Origin: Sporosarcina sp. ACRSM
Lineage (GTDB): Bacteria > Bacillota > Bacilli > Bacillales_A > Planococcaceae
Assembly: GCF_022346545.1 (NCBI RefSeq)
Contig: NZ_JAKRNU010000005.1
Coordinates: forward strand, 62,001-126,000
Direction of reading: 5' to 3'
DNA length: 64,000 bases
Notes under the pieces: generated by a model
Database searches by the model: none
Told to the model about the DNA's origin: nothing
What the model saw: the letters and a program-made list of their open reading frames with translations, nothing else
Part shown: one piece after another, positions 48,185-57,322 of the stretch
Layout: every line of letters starts with the position of its first letter
How positions within the stretch are numbered: position 1 is the stretch's first letter
Position numbers and translations under genes: made by a program

Positions 48185-51025
48185 TTAATTGCCAATACGT
48201 TGCAAACTTACCGGATGATCATACCTCGCGAATAATATGGCGACGGATTCTTCCACATCAATCCCCATTTCCCGATCAAAATGTTGAATCATTTGACTAG
48301 CGATACTGGAAGCTTTTAAAGTACGTTTCTGTTTCAAAAGCAACTCAAGATAGTCAAGATAGGTCTGTTCGTGATCTGGATCTTTTTTCAAGATTCTCTC
48401 AAAATATTCGAAACAAGTATTGTATTCCTTCTGTACATAGTAAAAATCTGCTAATCGCCGGCTTGTTTTGATAAACAATGCCCGAAGTCGTTCACGTTCC
48501 GCTTCCAAAAATAATTCATATGGATACTCTTCAAAAAAATCTCCTTGAAATAAAGAAATTGCTTGTTGTAAGTTATGAATCGTTTCTTCGGAGTCATGAT
48601 GATCCTGTACGGATGTTAAAGATGTAAAACGCTCGATGTCCAAATCCATTTCTTCCGTACAAAACAAATAGTGATTGCCGATACGTTTGATGAAACGTGA
48701 CTGGGTTCCCGATGTTAAATTCGGCTCCAATACTTTGCGCAATACTGACACAGCGACATGAAACTGATTTTGTACGGTTTCGAATGATCCTTCCGGAAAC
48801 ACGGCATCGAGGAGGATATCTCTTTCAATTTGCTTATTTCTATTTGTAATAAAAAACTGGAGAAGCCGAAGACTTGAACTTCTTTTTATAATAAGCGGTT
48901 CCCCGTTATAAAATAATTTAAATCGACCAAGTGTTTGAATAACGAGCCGTGGATGTTTCTCCTCTTTCACGTGATTAATTTCTTCCATTTGATTCAACAA
49001 CCATTCGTAGTCATGCTCCTTCAATAATCCGAGCAACTCTGCTTGTTTTTTTGCTGCACGCTTCGCATCTCCCCTCTGTTTGTATAATTCCAATTGCGTT
49101 ATCCCTACCTCACAATGATAAAGTGTAAATGAGGAAGAAGCGTGGCTCGCTTTTTCAAGAAAATGCTCGGCTTTCTCAAACTCTCCATTTTCAAGATAAC
49201 TTTTTCCCAGCTCATGAGCAGACCAACCTAAATCAAATTCAGCTCGATAACTTTCCGCTATTGCAACCGCTTTTGTTCCCCACTCCTGCGATTTTGCAAA
49301 ATCTTCTTTTATGCGAAACAACCTTCCCATTGTCGTATAGACAAAAAACAGGGAGGATTTATCATACTGCTGTGCCAGTTCCAATGCTTGGTGGATATAC
49401 AGGGAAGCCTCTTCCGTTTTTTTATCATCGAGAAAGATCGTTGCCATCGTATCAAGTGCCTGAATTTGTGTATGTCTGATCCGATATTTATCTGAAATAA
49501 ATAACGACTCTCGCACGTATTCCATCGCTTTCGGATAATTCCCTAAGTATCGATAGATTTCCGCCAGAAGAGTTAAGTTCAATGCATTTGTTGTATGATT
49601 ATGAAACCGTTCCGAGCTATCCAAAGATTTTTGAAAAAGGTCCTTCGCCTTTTTGATTTCCCCTCGCATCAAATAAATCGTTGCAAGCCGATGTTGAAGA
49701 TTACAAAGCCACAGTTCACTTTTCTCCTTCTCCAACACTGAAATACTTTTCTCAAAAAGTACTGTTAACTCGTTGAAGGCAGATAACGGAATGCATCGGA
49801 TTAAAAACAATGTATTGCTGGCAAATGATTCATCCGGTGCTATTTCATCCAGCCATCCGTCTAATAAGAGCATGGATTCTACAGGGTTATACCGGTCTCG
49901 GATCATCCCCATAACTTTTGTTGCATTTATATAATCCTTCCCGACCGTGTAGTGCGCAAATGCGTTAATAAGTTGAAAACGACCTTCATATATCGCTGCA
50001 AGTTTAAGGTGCTCACGATTGATCAATTCATTTGTGACAAGCCCTTTATAATTTTGATATAAAAATTGGCGAAATAATCGATGGTAACGCAAAACGCCTA
50101 ATCCATCCCGATAAATAAACAAATGATGATTTAAAAGATGATTGAGTATTTCCTCCGATTTTTGAATCCCTAGCAATTCATCAATTACAATCGGATCCAA
50201 TTCTGGCAACAAGCTTGTTCGATATAAAAACAACTTGATATCGTCCGGTTGTGATTGAATGACTTCCGTGGAAAGATAATCATAAATGTCTTGAACATTA
50301 GGAAATGTAGACCAAAAAAGTGTACGTTCCTGTTGATTCATTTTACCGATCACCCCAAGGATCAGCTGATAACTCGCAATCCATCCTTCTGTTGTCTTAT
50401 GGATTAACTGAAGCTCATGATCTTCAAGCGCCAATTTATGCGTCGTGTTATAAAATTCTTTTGTCTCTTCAAATGTAAACGCTAAATCAGCAGTGGATAA
50501 TTCCATATACTTTTGTTCCATTTTCAATTTCGTCGTCGATAAAGAAGGACGAACTCGGCTAATAACGATAAATTTCACCATCGAAGAAGCACGGTTGGTG
50601 AGCATCGTCAAAAGGGAACCGATTTCAAGACTTGCATCTACTGATTGATAATCGTCTAAAACAATATACATCGGTGTAGATTGTCTGGATAGCAACGATG
50701 CAATTTCTTCCAGCTCCATTTCTGTATTTTTAGGTAATACCGTTTCTAATGGATAATCTTCATTTTTCAATCGATGGATCCCAACTTTTAAATAACTTAG
50801 AAACATATGCGCATACCGTTCCGTGCCTGCTAATTGGATCCAAACAGTCGGCAAATTTTTTTCACGAACGTAATTTGAAACGAACGTCGTTTTACCGTAT
50901 CCACTGTCCCCCATTATTAAAATGAACGAGGCGTTAGGATACTGATCAAATTCATCGTATAATCGATTTCGTTTTGCGTATGAGGAGTAAGTAGGTAATC
51001 TCAGCCTGTTCACTTCAATTTTCAT
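48185..51025 (-). CDS. Large MalT/SARP-type regulator with P-loop, TPR and BTAD
   Basis: This 946-residue activator-like protein is most likely the regulator of the divergent catabolic genes. It has a P-loop NTPase (GDSGYGKTT near 40-48; YIVLDDYQSV as Walker B). A long TPR-like superhelix (about 330-640) follows, with repeats such as ALNLTLLAEIYRYLGNYPKAM. A winged helix of OmpR type (about 665-750, LGRFKLFYNGEPLIIKR...) and a bacterial transcriptional activator domain (to the end) complete it. Unlike MalT, the DNA-binding wHTH precedes BTAD. I place the start at 51025; the ATG at 51031 is only four bases from GGAG. Confidence 0.85.
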   Translation of the reverse strand: MKIEVNRLRLPTYSSYAKRNRLYDEFDQYPNASFILIMGDSGYGKTTFVSNYVREKNLPTVWIQLAGTERYAHMFLSYLKVGIHRLKNEDYPLETVLPKNTEMELEEIASLLSRQSTPMYIVLDDYQSVDASLEIGSLLTMLTNRASSMVKFIVISRVRPSLSTTKLKMEQKYMELSTADLAFTFEETKEFYNTTHKLALEDHELQLIHKTTEGWIASYQLILGVIGKMNQQERTLFWSTFPNVQDIYDYLSTEVIQSQPDDIKLFLYRTSLLPELDPIVIDELLGIQKSEEILNHLLNHHLFIYRDGLGVLRYHRLFRQFLYQNYKGLVTNELINREHLKLAAIYEGRFQLINAFAHYTVGKDYINATKVMGMIRDRYNPVESMLLLDGWLDEIAPDESFASNTLFLIRCIPLSAFNELTVLFEKSISVLEKEKSELWLCNLQHRLATIYLMRGEIKKAKDLFQKSLDSSERFHNHTTNALNLTLLAEIYRYLGNYPKAMEYVRESLFISDKYRIRHTQIQALDTMATIFLDDKKTEEASLYIHQALELAQQYDKSSLFFVYTTMGRLFRIKEDFAKSQEWGTKAVAIAESYRAEFDLGWSAHELGKSYLENGEFEKAEHFLEKASHASSSFTLYHCEVGITQLELYKQRGDAKRAAKKQAELLGLLKEHDYEWLLNQMEEINHVKEEKHPRLVIQTLGRFKLFYNGEPLIIKRSSSLRLLQFFITNRNKQIERDILLDAVFPEGSFETVQNQFHVAVSVLRKVLEPNLTSGTQSRFIKRIGNHYLFCTEEMDLDIERFTSLTSVQDHHDSEETIHNLQQAISLFQGDFFEEYPYELFLEAERERLRALFIKTSRRLADFYYVQKEYNTCFEYFERILKKDPDHEQTYLDYLELLLKQKRTLKASSIASQMIQHFDREMGIDVEESVAILFARYDHPVSLQRIGN

Positions 51026-51299
51026 CGTCATCCAACTCCTTCTCCAAGCATTTCATATCCTTTTATCCTTCACTTTTCACTCAGATAATTTTAGGACTTC
51101 CATTATCATTCAATGTGAATTTCCGGTAGTAAGAATATTCTACCCCTCTGTAAGATTGCAGTAAGTCTTGTTATTTATCATAGCGTTACATGTTCCAAAC
51201 GATTTATGAAAGGGGTTGCATAACAACATGTATTATTCAGTTTAAGTTAAATTTTCCGAGTATTCAAGACAATCACTATTCCCTAAAGGAGGACTTCCC
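51026..51299. other. Control region between the regulator and the catabolic genes
   Basis: The 270-base divergent spacer is AT-rich, with GGTAG-N10-CTACC (51133-51152) around a GAATATTC palindrome, a possible operator. No sigma-A promoter with a good -35 box could be assigned, which fits an activator-dependent promoter but does not prove it. Confidence 0.4.
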
Positions 51300-52780
51300 A
51301 TGACAAAAGACCTGACCATAACGAAGGAATATAAACTATTCATCAACGGCAAATGGGTAGACGCGCTATCAGGTAGAACATTTGAATCGATTAATCCCGG
51401 GACTGGCGAAACAAATGCAATTGTAGCTGAAGCGGGTCCTGAAGACGTTGATCTAGCCGTTAAAGCGGCTAGAAAGGCATTCGAGAAAAGTTCTTGGGCC
51501 TTAATGACCCCGGCAGATCGAGGGAGATTGCTCTATCAAGCCGCCTTGAAGATGAGAGAAAAAACGGAGTTTCTCGCTGAAGTGGAATCGAGAGAATCCG
51601 GTTTAACCATTCGTGAGACATTAAATATCGCTATTCCTGAAACCATTAGTGTACTTGAGTTCTATGCCGGATTGGCAAATAAAGTACAAGGTGAAACGTT
51701 AGCGACATCACCCGATCGATTGAACTTTACATTAAAAGAACCTTTAGGCGTTATTGGCGCAATTGTTCCTTGGAACTTCCCACTGATGTTAGCCATGTGG
51801 AAAATAGCTCCGGCATTAGCAGCTGGGAATACTCTTGTCATAAAGCCAGCCGAGCAAACGCCTTCTAGCATACTCGAACTGATGAAAATCTTCCAAGAGG
51901 TTGGAATCCCAGAGGGCGTCATTAATATTGTACCTGGTTTTGGTGCTGTGACCGGAAATGCTCTTGCTTCCCACCCAGACATCGACAAACTGGCTTTCAC
52001 CGGATCTACCAATACCGGACGCATTATTATGCAAGCTGCAGCGAAAAATTTGAAACCGCTCTCATTAGAACTAGGAGGCAAATCACCGAATATCATCTTC
52101 TCAGATGCCGACATTCAAAACGCAGTCAATATGTCTACTTTCGGCATTTATTTTGCACAAGGTCAAGTGTGCGCGGCCGGCTCTCGGTTGTTGGTGCAAG
52201 ATGCCGTTTATGATGACTTTATGCATGCTTTTCTCAAGAAAACGCAATCCATTAAAGTTGGGAATCAATTAGATATGTCCACATTAATGGGTCCGCAAGT
52301 ATCGAATGCGCAGTTAAAACGTATTGAAAGCTACGTTGAGATTGGTCAAAAAGAAGGCGCCCATTTACTTACCGGCGGCGAACGATATGAAGGTGCGGGT
52401 AATGGCTACTACTATACACCTACCATATTAGAAAATGTAACGAATGATATGACCGTTGCCAAGGAAGAAATTTTCGGACCAGTCGTTTCTGTGATTCGCT
52501 TTAAAGACGAAGAGGATGCCCTCACCAAAGCCAATGAAAGTATTTACGGCTTGGCGGCTGGCGTGACGTTAAGCGAGGCCTACGCATGGCTCGCGGTCTG
52601 AAATCTGGAACCGTTTGGTTAAACACTTATAGTTTCTTGGACAGTGTAGCTCCTTTCGGTGGAACAAAACAAAGTGGTTTTGGACGAGAATTAGGGATAC
52701 AAGCGATGGACATGTATACACAAACGAAACATGTATGGGTCGATTTAAATGCCGAAAGCCTCGACTGGTACGGACTTTAA
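51300..52780 (+). pseudogene. NAD-dependent aldehyde dehydrogenase, frameshifted
   Basis: This is an ALDH-superfamily gene of about 493 codons in two frames. Frame 1 (51300-52601) carries the NAD-binding and catalytic parts, with Glu257 (LELGGK) and the nucleophile Cys291 (GQVC). It changes frame near 52571-52575. The next frame then runs V-K-R-G-L-R-MARGLKSGTVWLNTYSFLDS to the stop at 52780. The text fits loss of about ten bases at the normal GV-WTKD-VK site. Frame 1 alone would stop after 433 residues, without the oligomerisation end, so the protein is probably inactive unless the sequence has an error. It has a good RBS (AAAGGAGG). Confidence 0.88.
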
Positions 52781-52840
52781 GTGTTCTAACCGCAACTTGA
52801 ATCAAGTCAAGAATTCAAACTATATGAGGGGGTTTTTTTA

Positions 52841-54226
52841 ATGACAAAACAAATAACAGAAAACAAAGTGAGTCCTGAACAATTACAACAACTTGATAAA
52901 AAACATTTTCTACACCCAACTACTCCGTTACCGCTCCAACAAGCAGATGGTCCAGCTGTTATTTTTGAAAAAGGCAAGGGAATCCATATTACGGATGTCC
53001 ATGGAGTTGAATACATTGACGGAGTTTCTTCACTATGGAATGTCAATCTTGGATATGGTCGACAAGAACTTGCAGATGCGGCAAGTGAGCAAATGATGAA
53101 ACTGGCCTATGCTTCGTCTTTTTTTAACAACTCACATGAAGTGGTCATTCGGTTATCCGAAAAACTAGCGAGCATTGCACCAGGCGATTTAAACGTCAGC
53201 TTCTTCACTTCGGGTGGTTCTGAGTCAAATGAAAGTGCCTTTAAAATTGTGCGCCATTACTGGAAACTAAAAGGACAGCCAAATCGAAGAAAAATCATTT
53301 CTTTGGACCTAAGTTACCACGGCGTGACAATGGGTGCAACAAGTGCAACCGGCGTTCCGGAATTTAAAAAGATGATCACAGCTATCGCGCCTGATTTTCT
53401 ACATGCAATCCCCTATAAAACCAATTGCGAACTTGGAGATAAAACTGATCCAGATTACGACCGTAGTTTTAGAGGAATCATCGAGAAGGAAGGTCCGGAA
53501 AATATCGCGGCGATTATTCTTGAACCTGTACAAGGTGTAGGCGGCGTCAACATTCCACCAGAAGGCTATCTGAAGGCCCTTCGTGACTTATGTGATGAAT
53601 ACGGGATTTTCATGATAACGGATGAAGTCATTACCGGATTTGGAAGAACAGGCAAAATGTTCGGGGTCAATCATTGGAATGTTGTGCCTGACATTATGTG
53701 TGTGGCTAAAGGAATTACGAGCGGTTATATTCAGCTCGGCGCAGTCATGATGACGGAAAAGTTAAGAGATGAACTGAACAAGATGTCGGACGATGTTTTC
53801 TATCACGGCTTCACTTATAGTGGGCATCCGACAGCATGTGCAGTCGCTTTAAAAACGATTGAAATTATCGAAAATGAAGGTCTCGTGGACAATGCTCGCG
53901 TAGTCGGTGAAGAATTACTAAAAGGTCTCAACCATTTAGAGCAAAAACATAAAATTACTGCAAAGCCTAGGGCAATCGGTCTGATGGGGGCCATCGAGTT
54001 ATTTAGAGACCCTGAGAACAATATTCCATTTGCCCCAACTGAATTTGCAGCTCTCGCGGTCGTCGAAGAATGTGCAAAACGGAATTTGATTGTAAGACCG
54101 CTTACTTTTGGAGGAATGAACGCTGTCGCCATTGCGCCTCCTCTCATTTCAACGAAGCAAGATATTGAAAAAATGATTGACATTTTATCAGATTCAATCA
54201 GCGCATATGAAAAACAAGTTTTATAA
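52841..54226 (+). CDS. Class III omega-amino-acid / amine aminotransferase
   Basis: This is a PLP-dependent fold type I enzyme of 461 residues. SLWNVNLGYGRQELADAA, FTSGGSESNESAFKIVRHY, LEPVQGVGGVNIPPEGYL, DEVITGFGRTGKMF and the PLP lysine in CVAKGITSGY are the class III marks. It is close to the putrescine/beta-alanine/taurine-pyruvate group. Beside an aldehyde dehydrogenase and an amino-acid permease, it would turn an amine or omega-amino acid into an aldehyde. The exact substrate is not readable. GGGGG lies eight or more bases upstream of the ATG. Confidence 0.92.
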   Translation: MTKQITENKVSPEQLQQLDKKHFLHPTTPLPLQQADGPAVIFEKGKGIHITDVHGVEYIDGVSSLWNVNLGYGRQELADAASEQMMKLAYASSFFNNSHEVVIRLSEKLASIAPGDLNVSFFTSGGSESNESAFKIVRHYWKLKGQPNRRKIISLDLSYHGVTMGATSATGVPEFKKMITAIAPDFLHAIPYKTNCELGDKTDPDYDRSFRGIIEKEGPENIAAIILEPVQGVGGVNIPPEGYLKALRDLCDEYGIFMITDEVITGFGRTGKMFGVNHWNVVPDIMCVAKGITSGYIQLGAVMMTEKLRDELNKMSDDVFYHGFTYSGHPTACAVALKTIEIIENEGLVDNARVVGEELLKGLNHLEQKHKITAKPRAIGLMGAIELFRDPENNIPFAPTEFAALAVVEECAKRNLIVRPLTFGGMNAVAIAPPLISTKQDIEKMIDILSDSISAYEKQVL

Positions 54227-54240
54227 TCTGCAAGGACAAT

Positions 54241-54484
54241 CAATTACGCCTCGGCGTAATTGCGTCCAGATTTTTTCGAGCTCGCTCGAAAAGCTCCTCT
54301 AAAAAATCTGTGACATCCGCGGGCCTACAGGAGGTAGGTCATGCAACCGTTGCTGCAGGACGCAGCGAACTTAGGTTGCCTTCTACTCTTCGTTCAGCAG
54401 GCGTTTGGACACCCACTGAACAGGAAAACAAAACTGCATTCATCTCACCACCTAGAGAGGTGGGAGCCTTCTGCTGAATGAAGA
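54241..54484 (+). ncRNA. Structured repeat element, copy A (unnamed)
   Basis: This is a chain of hairpins without ORF. CAATTACGCC/GGCGTAATTG is a 10-bp palindrome (54241-54262). CAGATTTTTT/AAAAAATCTG encloses TTTTCGAGC/GCTCGAAAA (54267-54310). GGCCTAC/GTAGGTC comes next, then GCAACC/GGTTGC enclosing TTGCTGC/GCAGCGA with loop AGGAC (54342-54379). Last is a module with outer stem CTTCGTTCAGCAG/CTGCTGAATGAAG (54388-54483) and inner CACCACCT/AGGTGGGAG. The first and last modules recur at 62490-62607, and the AGGACGC..GCGAACTTA part recurs at 11730-11760. Confidence 0.55.
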
Positions 54485-54500
54485 TAATCCGTGACAATCC

Positions 54501-54552
54501 AGGCTATCCCGCAACCTCCAAACAAGAGTGAGCTGGGTGGGATAGCCTTCTT
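54501..54552 (+). terminator. Terminator-like hairpin before the permease
   Basis: AGGCTATCCC and GGGATAGCCT form a 10-bp stem around a 28-base loop, followed by TCTTT. It closes the catabolic transcript or the repeat element and suggests the permease has its own promoter. Confidence 0.6.
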
Positions 54553-54626
54553 TGACTGCATTGCTGTAACCCGTCTTCATAATGACTTATCCTTTTTCAA
54601 AAACAGTGGACGAAGGAGTAGATAGA

Positions 54627-56033
54627 ATGGGAATTTATAAAGATTCAAATGACACGGTCACCACAGCAACGACCACCACTTTTGCAAACGCTTACAACGA
54701 AACGAATGAACATTCGTTAAAGAAAGTTTTAAAGACAAGGGATTTAGTGATTTTCGGAATGGTATTTATGGCTCCTGTATCAGCACAAACACTATTTGGC
54801 GAACTTACTCTCACCTCACAGGGTCATGCTGTGCTCTCTTATTTAGTCGGTCTCATTGCCATGGTGTTTACAGCTTCTTCGTACGGGAAAATGGCCGGTG
54901 CTTTTCCAAAAGCAGGCTCTACGTATAGTTACACATCTCAAGCCATCTCTCCCAAAGTCGGTTTTGTCGCCGGATGGGCGATCTTATTGGATTATTTATT
55001 AATCCCCATGCTGCTGTATAAAATAAGCGCAATTTTTCTAATGGAACTCTTTCCGGCTCTCCCATTGTGGTTAACATTACTTTTTTTCCTTGTTCCTGTT
55101 ACTGTAAGTAATTATCTCGGAGCCCATGTGAGCTCGCGTCTCAATATTATCATGACTTTATTCATGCTATTCAGCTTGGTGTTATTTATTAGTTTCGCCA
55201 TTCATCACTTAATACAGACCGGCGGGATAGGCAGTATATTTTCCTTCCAAGGCATTTATAATTCATCCACTTTTTCTTTTGATGCTTTACTCGCGGGAAC
55301 TTCGCTAGCTGTTCTTTCGTACTTAGGATTTGACGCTGTGACAACAATGGCGGAAGATTCAAAGGTAGCAGGTAAAACAGTCGGTCGTGCAGCTATACTT
55401 GCTCTCTTGATCAGTTCTTTCTTTTACATTTTACAAGTATATTTCGCTACAATTGTTGTCACAGATTTCACATCGTTCATCTCCCAAGATACTGCATTCT
55501 TTGAAATTGCTGTAACCATTGGAGGGATGGGGTTAGCAACGATTTGTACATTGATCATTGCCGTTTCAGGAATTTCAACTGCATTAGCGGGCCAAGCCTC
55601 TGCCTCACGAATTTTATATAGTATGGGTGGGGACAAACTATTGCCTAGCCTCTTCGCCCGATTGCATCCTAAGCATAAAACCCCTTACTGCAGCATTCTT
55701 ATTTTGGCCGTTGTAGGGTATATGGGAGCAATTCTAATTCCATTAAGCGTTTTGTTTCAACTGATTGTATTTGGCGCTTTAATCGGATTCCTTGCTGTCA
55801 ACCTTTCCGTGATCATCGAGTTTTTTGGACGCCGACATGAACGTTCGTTAAAACATTTTATCCCGAATTTACTGGGTCCCATTTTAGGTTTATTCGTATG
55901 CGGTTATATCACGATCGGGATTTCCCCGCTCGGAAAAACAATCGGCCTGATTTGGGTATTCATAGGGATTACATTCTTATTCATCATGACAAAGATACTG
56001 AAAAGAGACGCAAATTTTTTGGACGATATGTAA
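54627..56033 (+). CDS. APC-superfamily amino acid / amine permease
   Basis: This membrane transporter has 468 residues and 12 predicted hydrophobic segments. The APC start region (DLVIFGMVFMAPVSAQTLFGELTLTSQG) and TMAEDSKVAGKTVGRAAILA are typical of the PuuP/YfnA-like group, which moves amines or amino acids in with a cation. The start at 54627 has GGAG eight bases before; an ATG 15 codons upstream lacks a good RBS. It is third in the catabolic island and likely imports the aminotransferase substrate. Confidence 0.9.
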   Translation: MGIYKDSNDTVTTATTTTFANAYNETNEHSLKKVLKTRDLVIFGMVFMAPVSAQTLFGELTLTSQGHAVLSYLVGLIAMVFTASSYGKMAGAFPKAGSTYSYTSQAISPKVGFVAGWAILLDYLLIPMLLYKISAIFLMELFPALPLWLTLLFFLVPVTVSNYLGAHVSSRLNIIMTLFMLFSLVLFISFAIHHLIQTGGIGSIFSFQGIYNSSTFSFDALLAGTSLAVLSYLGFDAVTTMAEDSKVAGKTVGRAAILALLISSFFYILQVYFATIVVTDFTSFISQDTAFFEIAVTIGGMGLATICTLIIAVSGISTALAGQASASRILYSMGGDKLLPSLFARLHPKHKTPYCSILILAVVGYMGAILIPLSVLFQLIVFGALIGFLAVNLSVIIEFFGRRHERSLKHFIPNLLGPILGLFVCGYITIGISPLGKTIGLIWVFIGITFLFIMTKILKRDANFLDDM

Positions 56034-56036
56034 TGC

Positions 56037-56088
56037 AAAAACTCGGTTATGAACATTTGTTGCATGTTCATAACCGAGTTTTTTTTCA
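56037..56088 (+). terminator. Bidirectional terminator, permease / ackA
   Basis: AAAACTCGGTTATGAACAT and ATGTTCATAACCGAGTTTT form a 19-bp stem around TTGTTGC, followed by T residues and preceded by an A run. Confidence 0.9.
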
Positions 56089-56096
56089 AGGATCTT

Positions 56097-57287
56097 CTAC
56101 AATCCCGCGACACGCATCGTATCACGAGCAATCATGATTTCCTCGTTCGTCGGGATGACTAACACTTTTACCGGTGAATGCGGGAAACTGATATAGACTT
56201 CTTTTCCGCGGATATTATTCAGATCCGGGTCAAAGTAAACCCCCATAAATTCCAGACCATGTAATACTTTCTCACGGATGACGTCACTGTTCTCACCAAT
56301 ACCTGCTGTAAAGATGATCGCATCGACACCGCCCATTTTTGCGGCATAAGAGCCGATGTATTTATGGATACGCCCAGCAAAAACTTCCAAGGCAAGCTGT
56401 GCGCGCTCATTACCTTCTGAAGCCTGAATCTCGATATCGCGTAAATCACTTGAAAAACCGGATAATGCAAGCATCCCTGACTCTTTATTGAGAATCTCTA
56501 GCACTTCTTCAACGGTTTTCCCTGTCCGTTCCATTATGTAAGGGATCAATGCCGGATCAATATTGCCCGAACGAGTTCCCATCGTCACGCCGGCAAGTGG
56601 CGTGAAGCCCATGGACGTGTCGATGGATTTCCCTCCTTTGACCGCTGCTATACTCGCGCCATTTCCAAGATGGCAAGAAATGAGACGTGTATCTTCTAAT
56701 GGGCGGTTTAACAGCACTGCAGCCCGCTCGGTTACATATTTATGGCTTGTACCATGGAAACCATATTTACGGATACCGTATTTTTCATAGTACCCATAGG
56801 GTAACGGGTACAAGAAGGAACTTTCCGTCATCGTCTGATGAAAAGCCGTATCAAAAGTCGCAACCGCTGGAACGCCTGGCAAAGCCTTTTGGAATTCCTT
56901 GATTCCAACAATATTCGCCGGATTATGCAGCGGCGCCAAGCTTGAAAGTTCTTCCAGCTTTTCAAGAATATCATCGGTGATCAATACGGAATCACTGAAT
57001 ACTTCTCCCCCGTGCACGACCCGATGACCGATCCCGTCAATTTCATCGTACGAAAGGACAACCCCCTCGCTGATGAGCATCTCCAATAATAGAGCTACCG
57101 CATCCGCATGGTTGTTTATAGCCTGTTCTTTTTTCGTATTCACCGCTTCGGATTTTAATTTAATAAAAGATCCCGGAAGTCCGATCCGTTCAATTTGCCC
57201 GATTGCCGTGACGTCCTCTTCCGGCATTTGAAGAAGCTGAAACTTCAAGGATGAACTCCCTGCATTGATTGCTAAAATATTCCGCAT
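56097..57287 (-). CDS. ackA: Acetate kinase
   Basis: The enzyme makes ATP and acetate from acetyl phosphate, part of overflow metabolism. It has 396 residues, typical. Signatures are [58 protein letters not shown] and FTAGIGENS. It follows ytxK by 35 bases on the same strand. Confidence 0.97.
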   Translation of the reverse strand: MRNILAINAGSSSLKFQLLQMPEEDVTAIGQIERIGLPGSFIKLKSEAVNTKKEQAINNHADAVALLLEMLISEGVVLSYDEIDGIGHRVVHGGEVFSDSVLITDDILEKLEELSSLAPLHNPANIVGIKEFQKALPGVPAVATFDTAFHQTMTESSFLYPLPYGYYEKYGIRKYGFHGTSHKYVTERAAVLLNRPLEDTRLISCHLGNGASIAAVKGGKSIDTSMGFTPLAGVTMGTRSGNIDPALIPYIMERTGKTVEEVLEILNKESGMLALSGFSSDLRDIEIQASEGNERAQLALEVFAGRIHKYIGSYAAKMGGVDAIIFTAGIGENSDVIREKVLHGLEFMGVYFDPDLNNIRGKEVYISFPHSPVKVLVIPTNEEIMIARDTMRVAGL

Positions 57288-57322
57288 GGCTTTGGCCTCC
57301 TATTCACTTAAATTACAATGGA

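Noticed and set aside
54241..54484. CRISPR array
   Set aside because: The repeated units are inverted and of unequal length, and there are no regularly spaced direct repeats or cas genes.
54241..54484. Insertion sequence
   Set aside because: No transposase frame, target duplication or terminal inverted repeat pair bounding a coding region could be found at any of the three copies.
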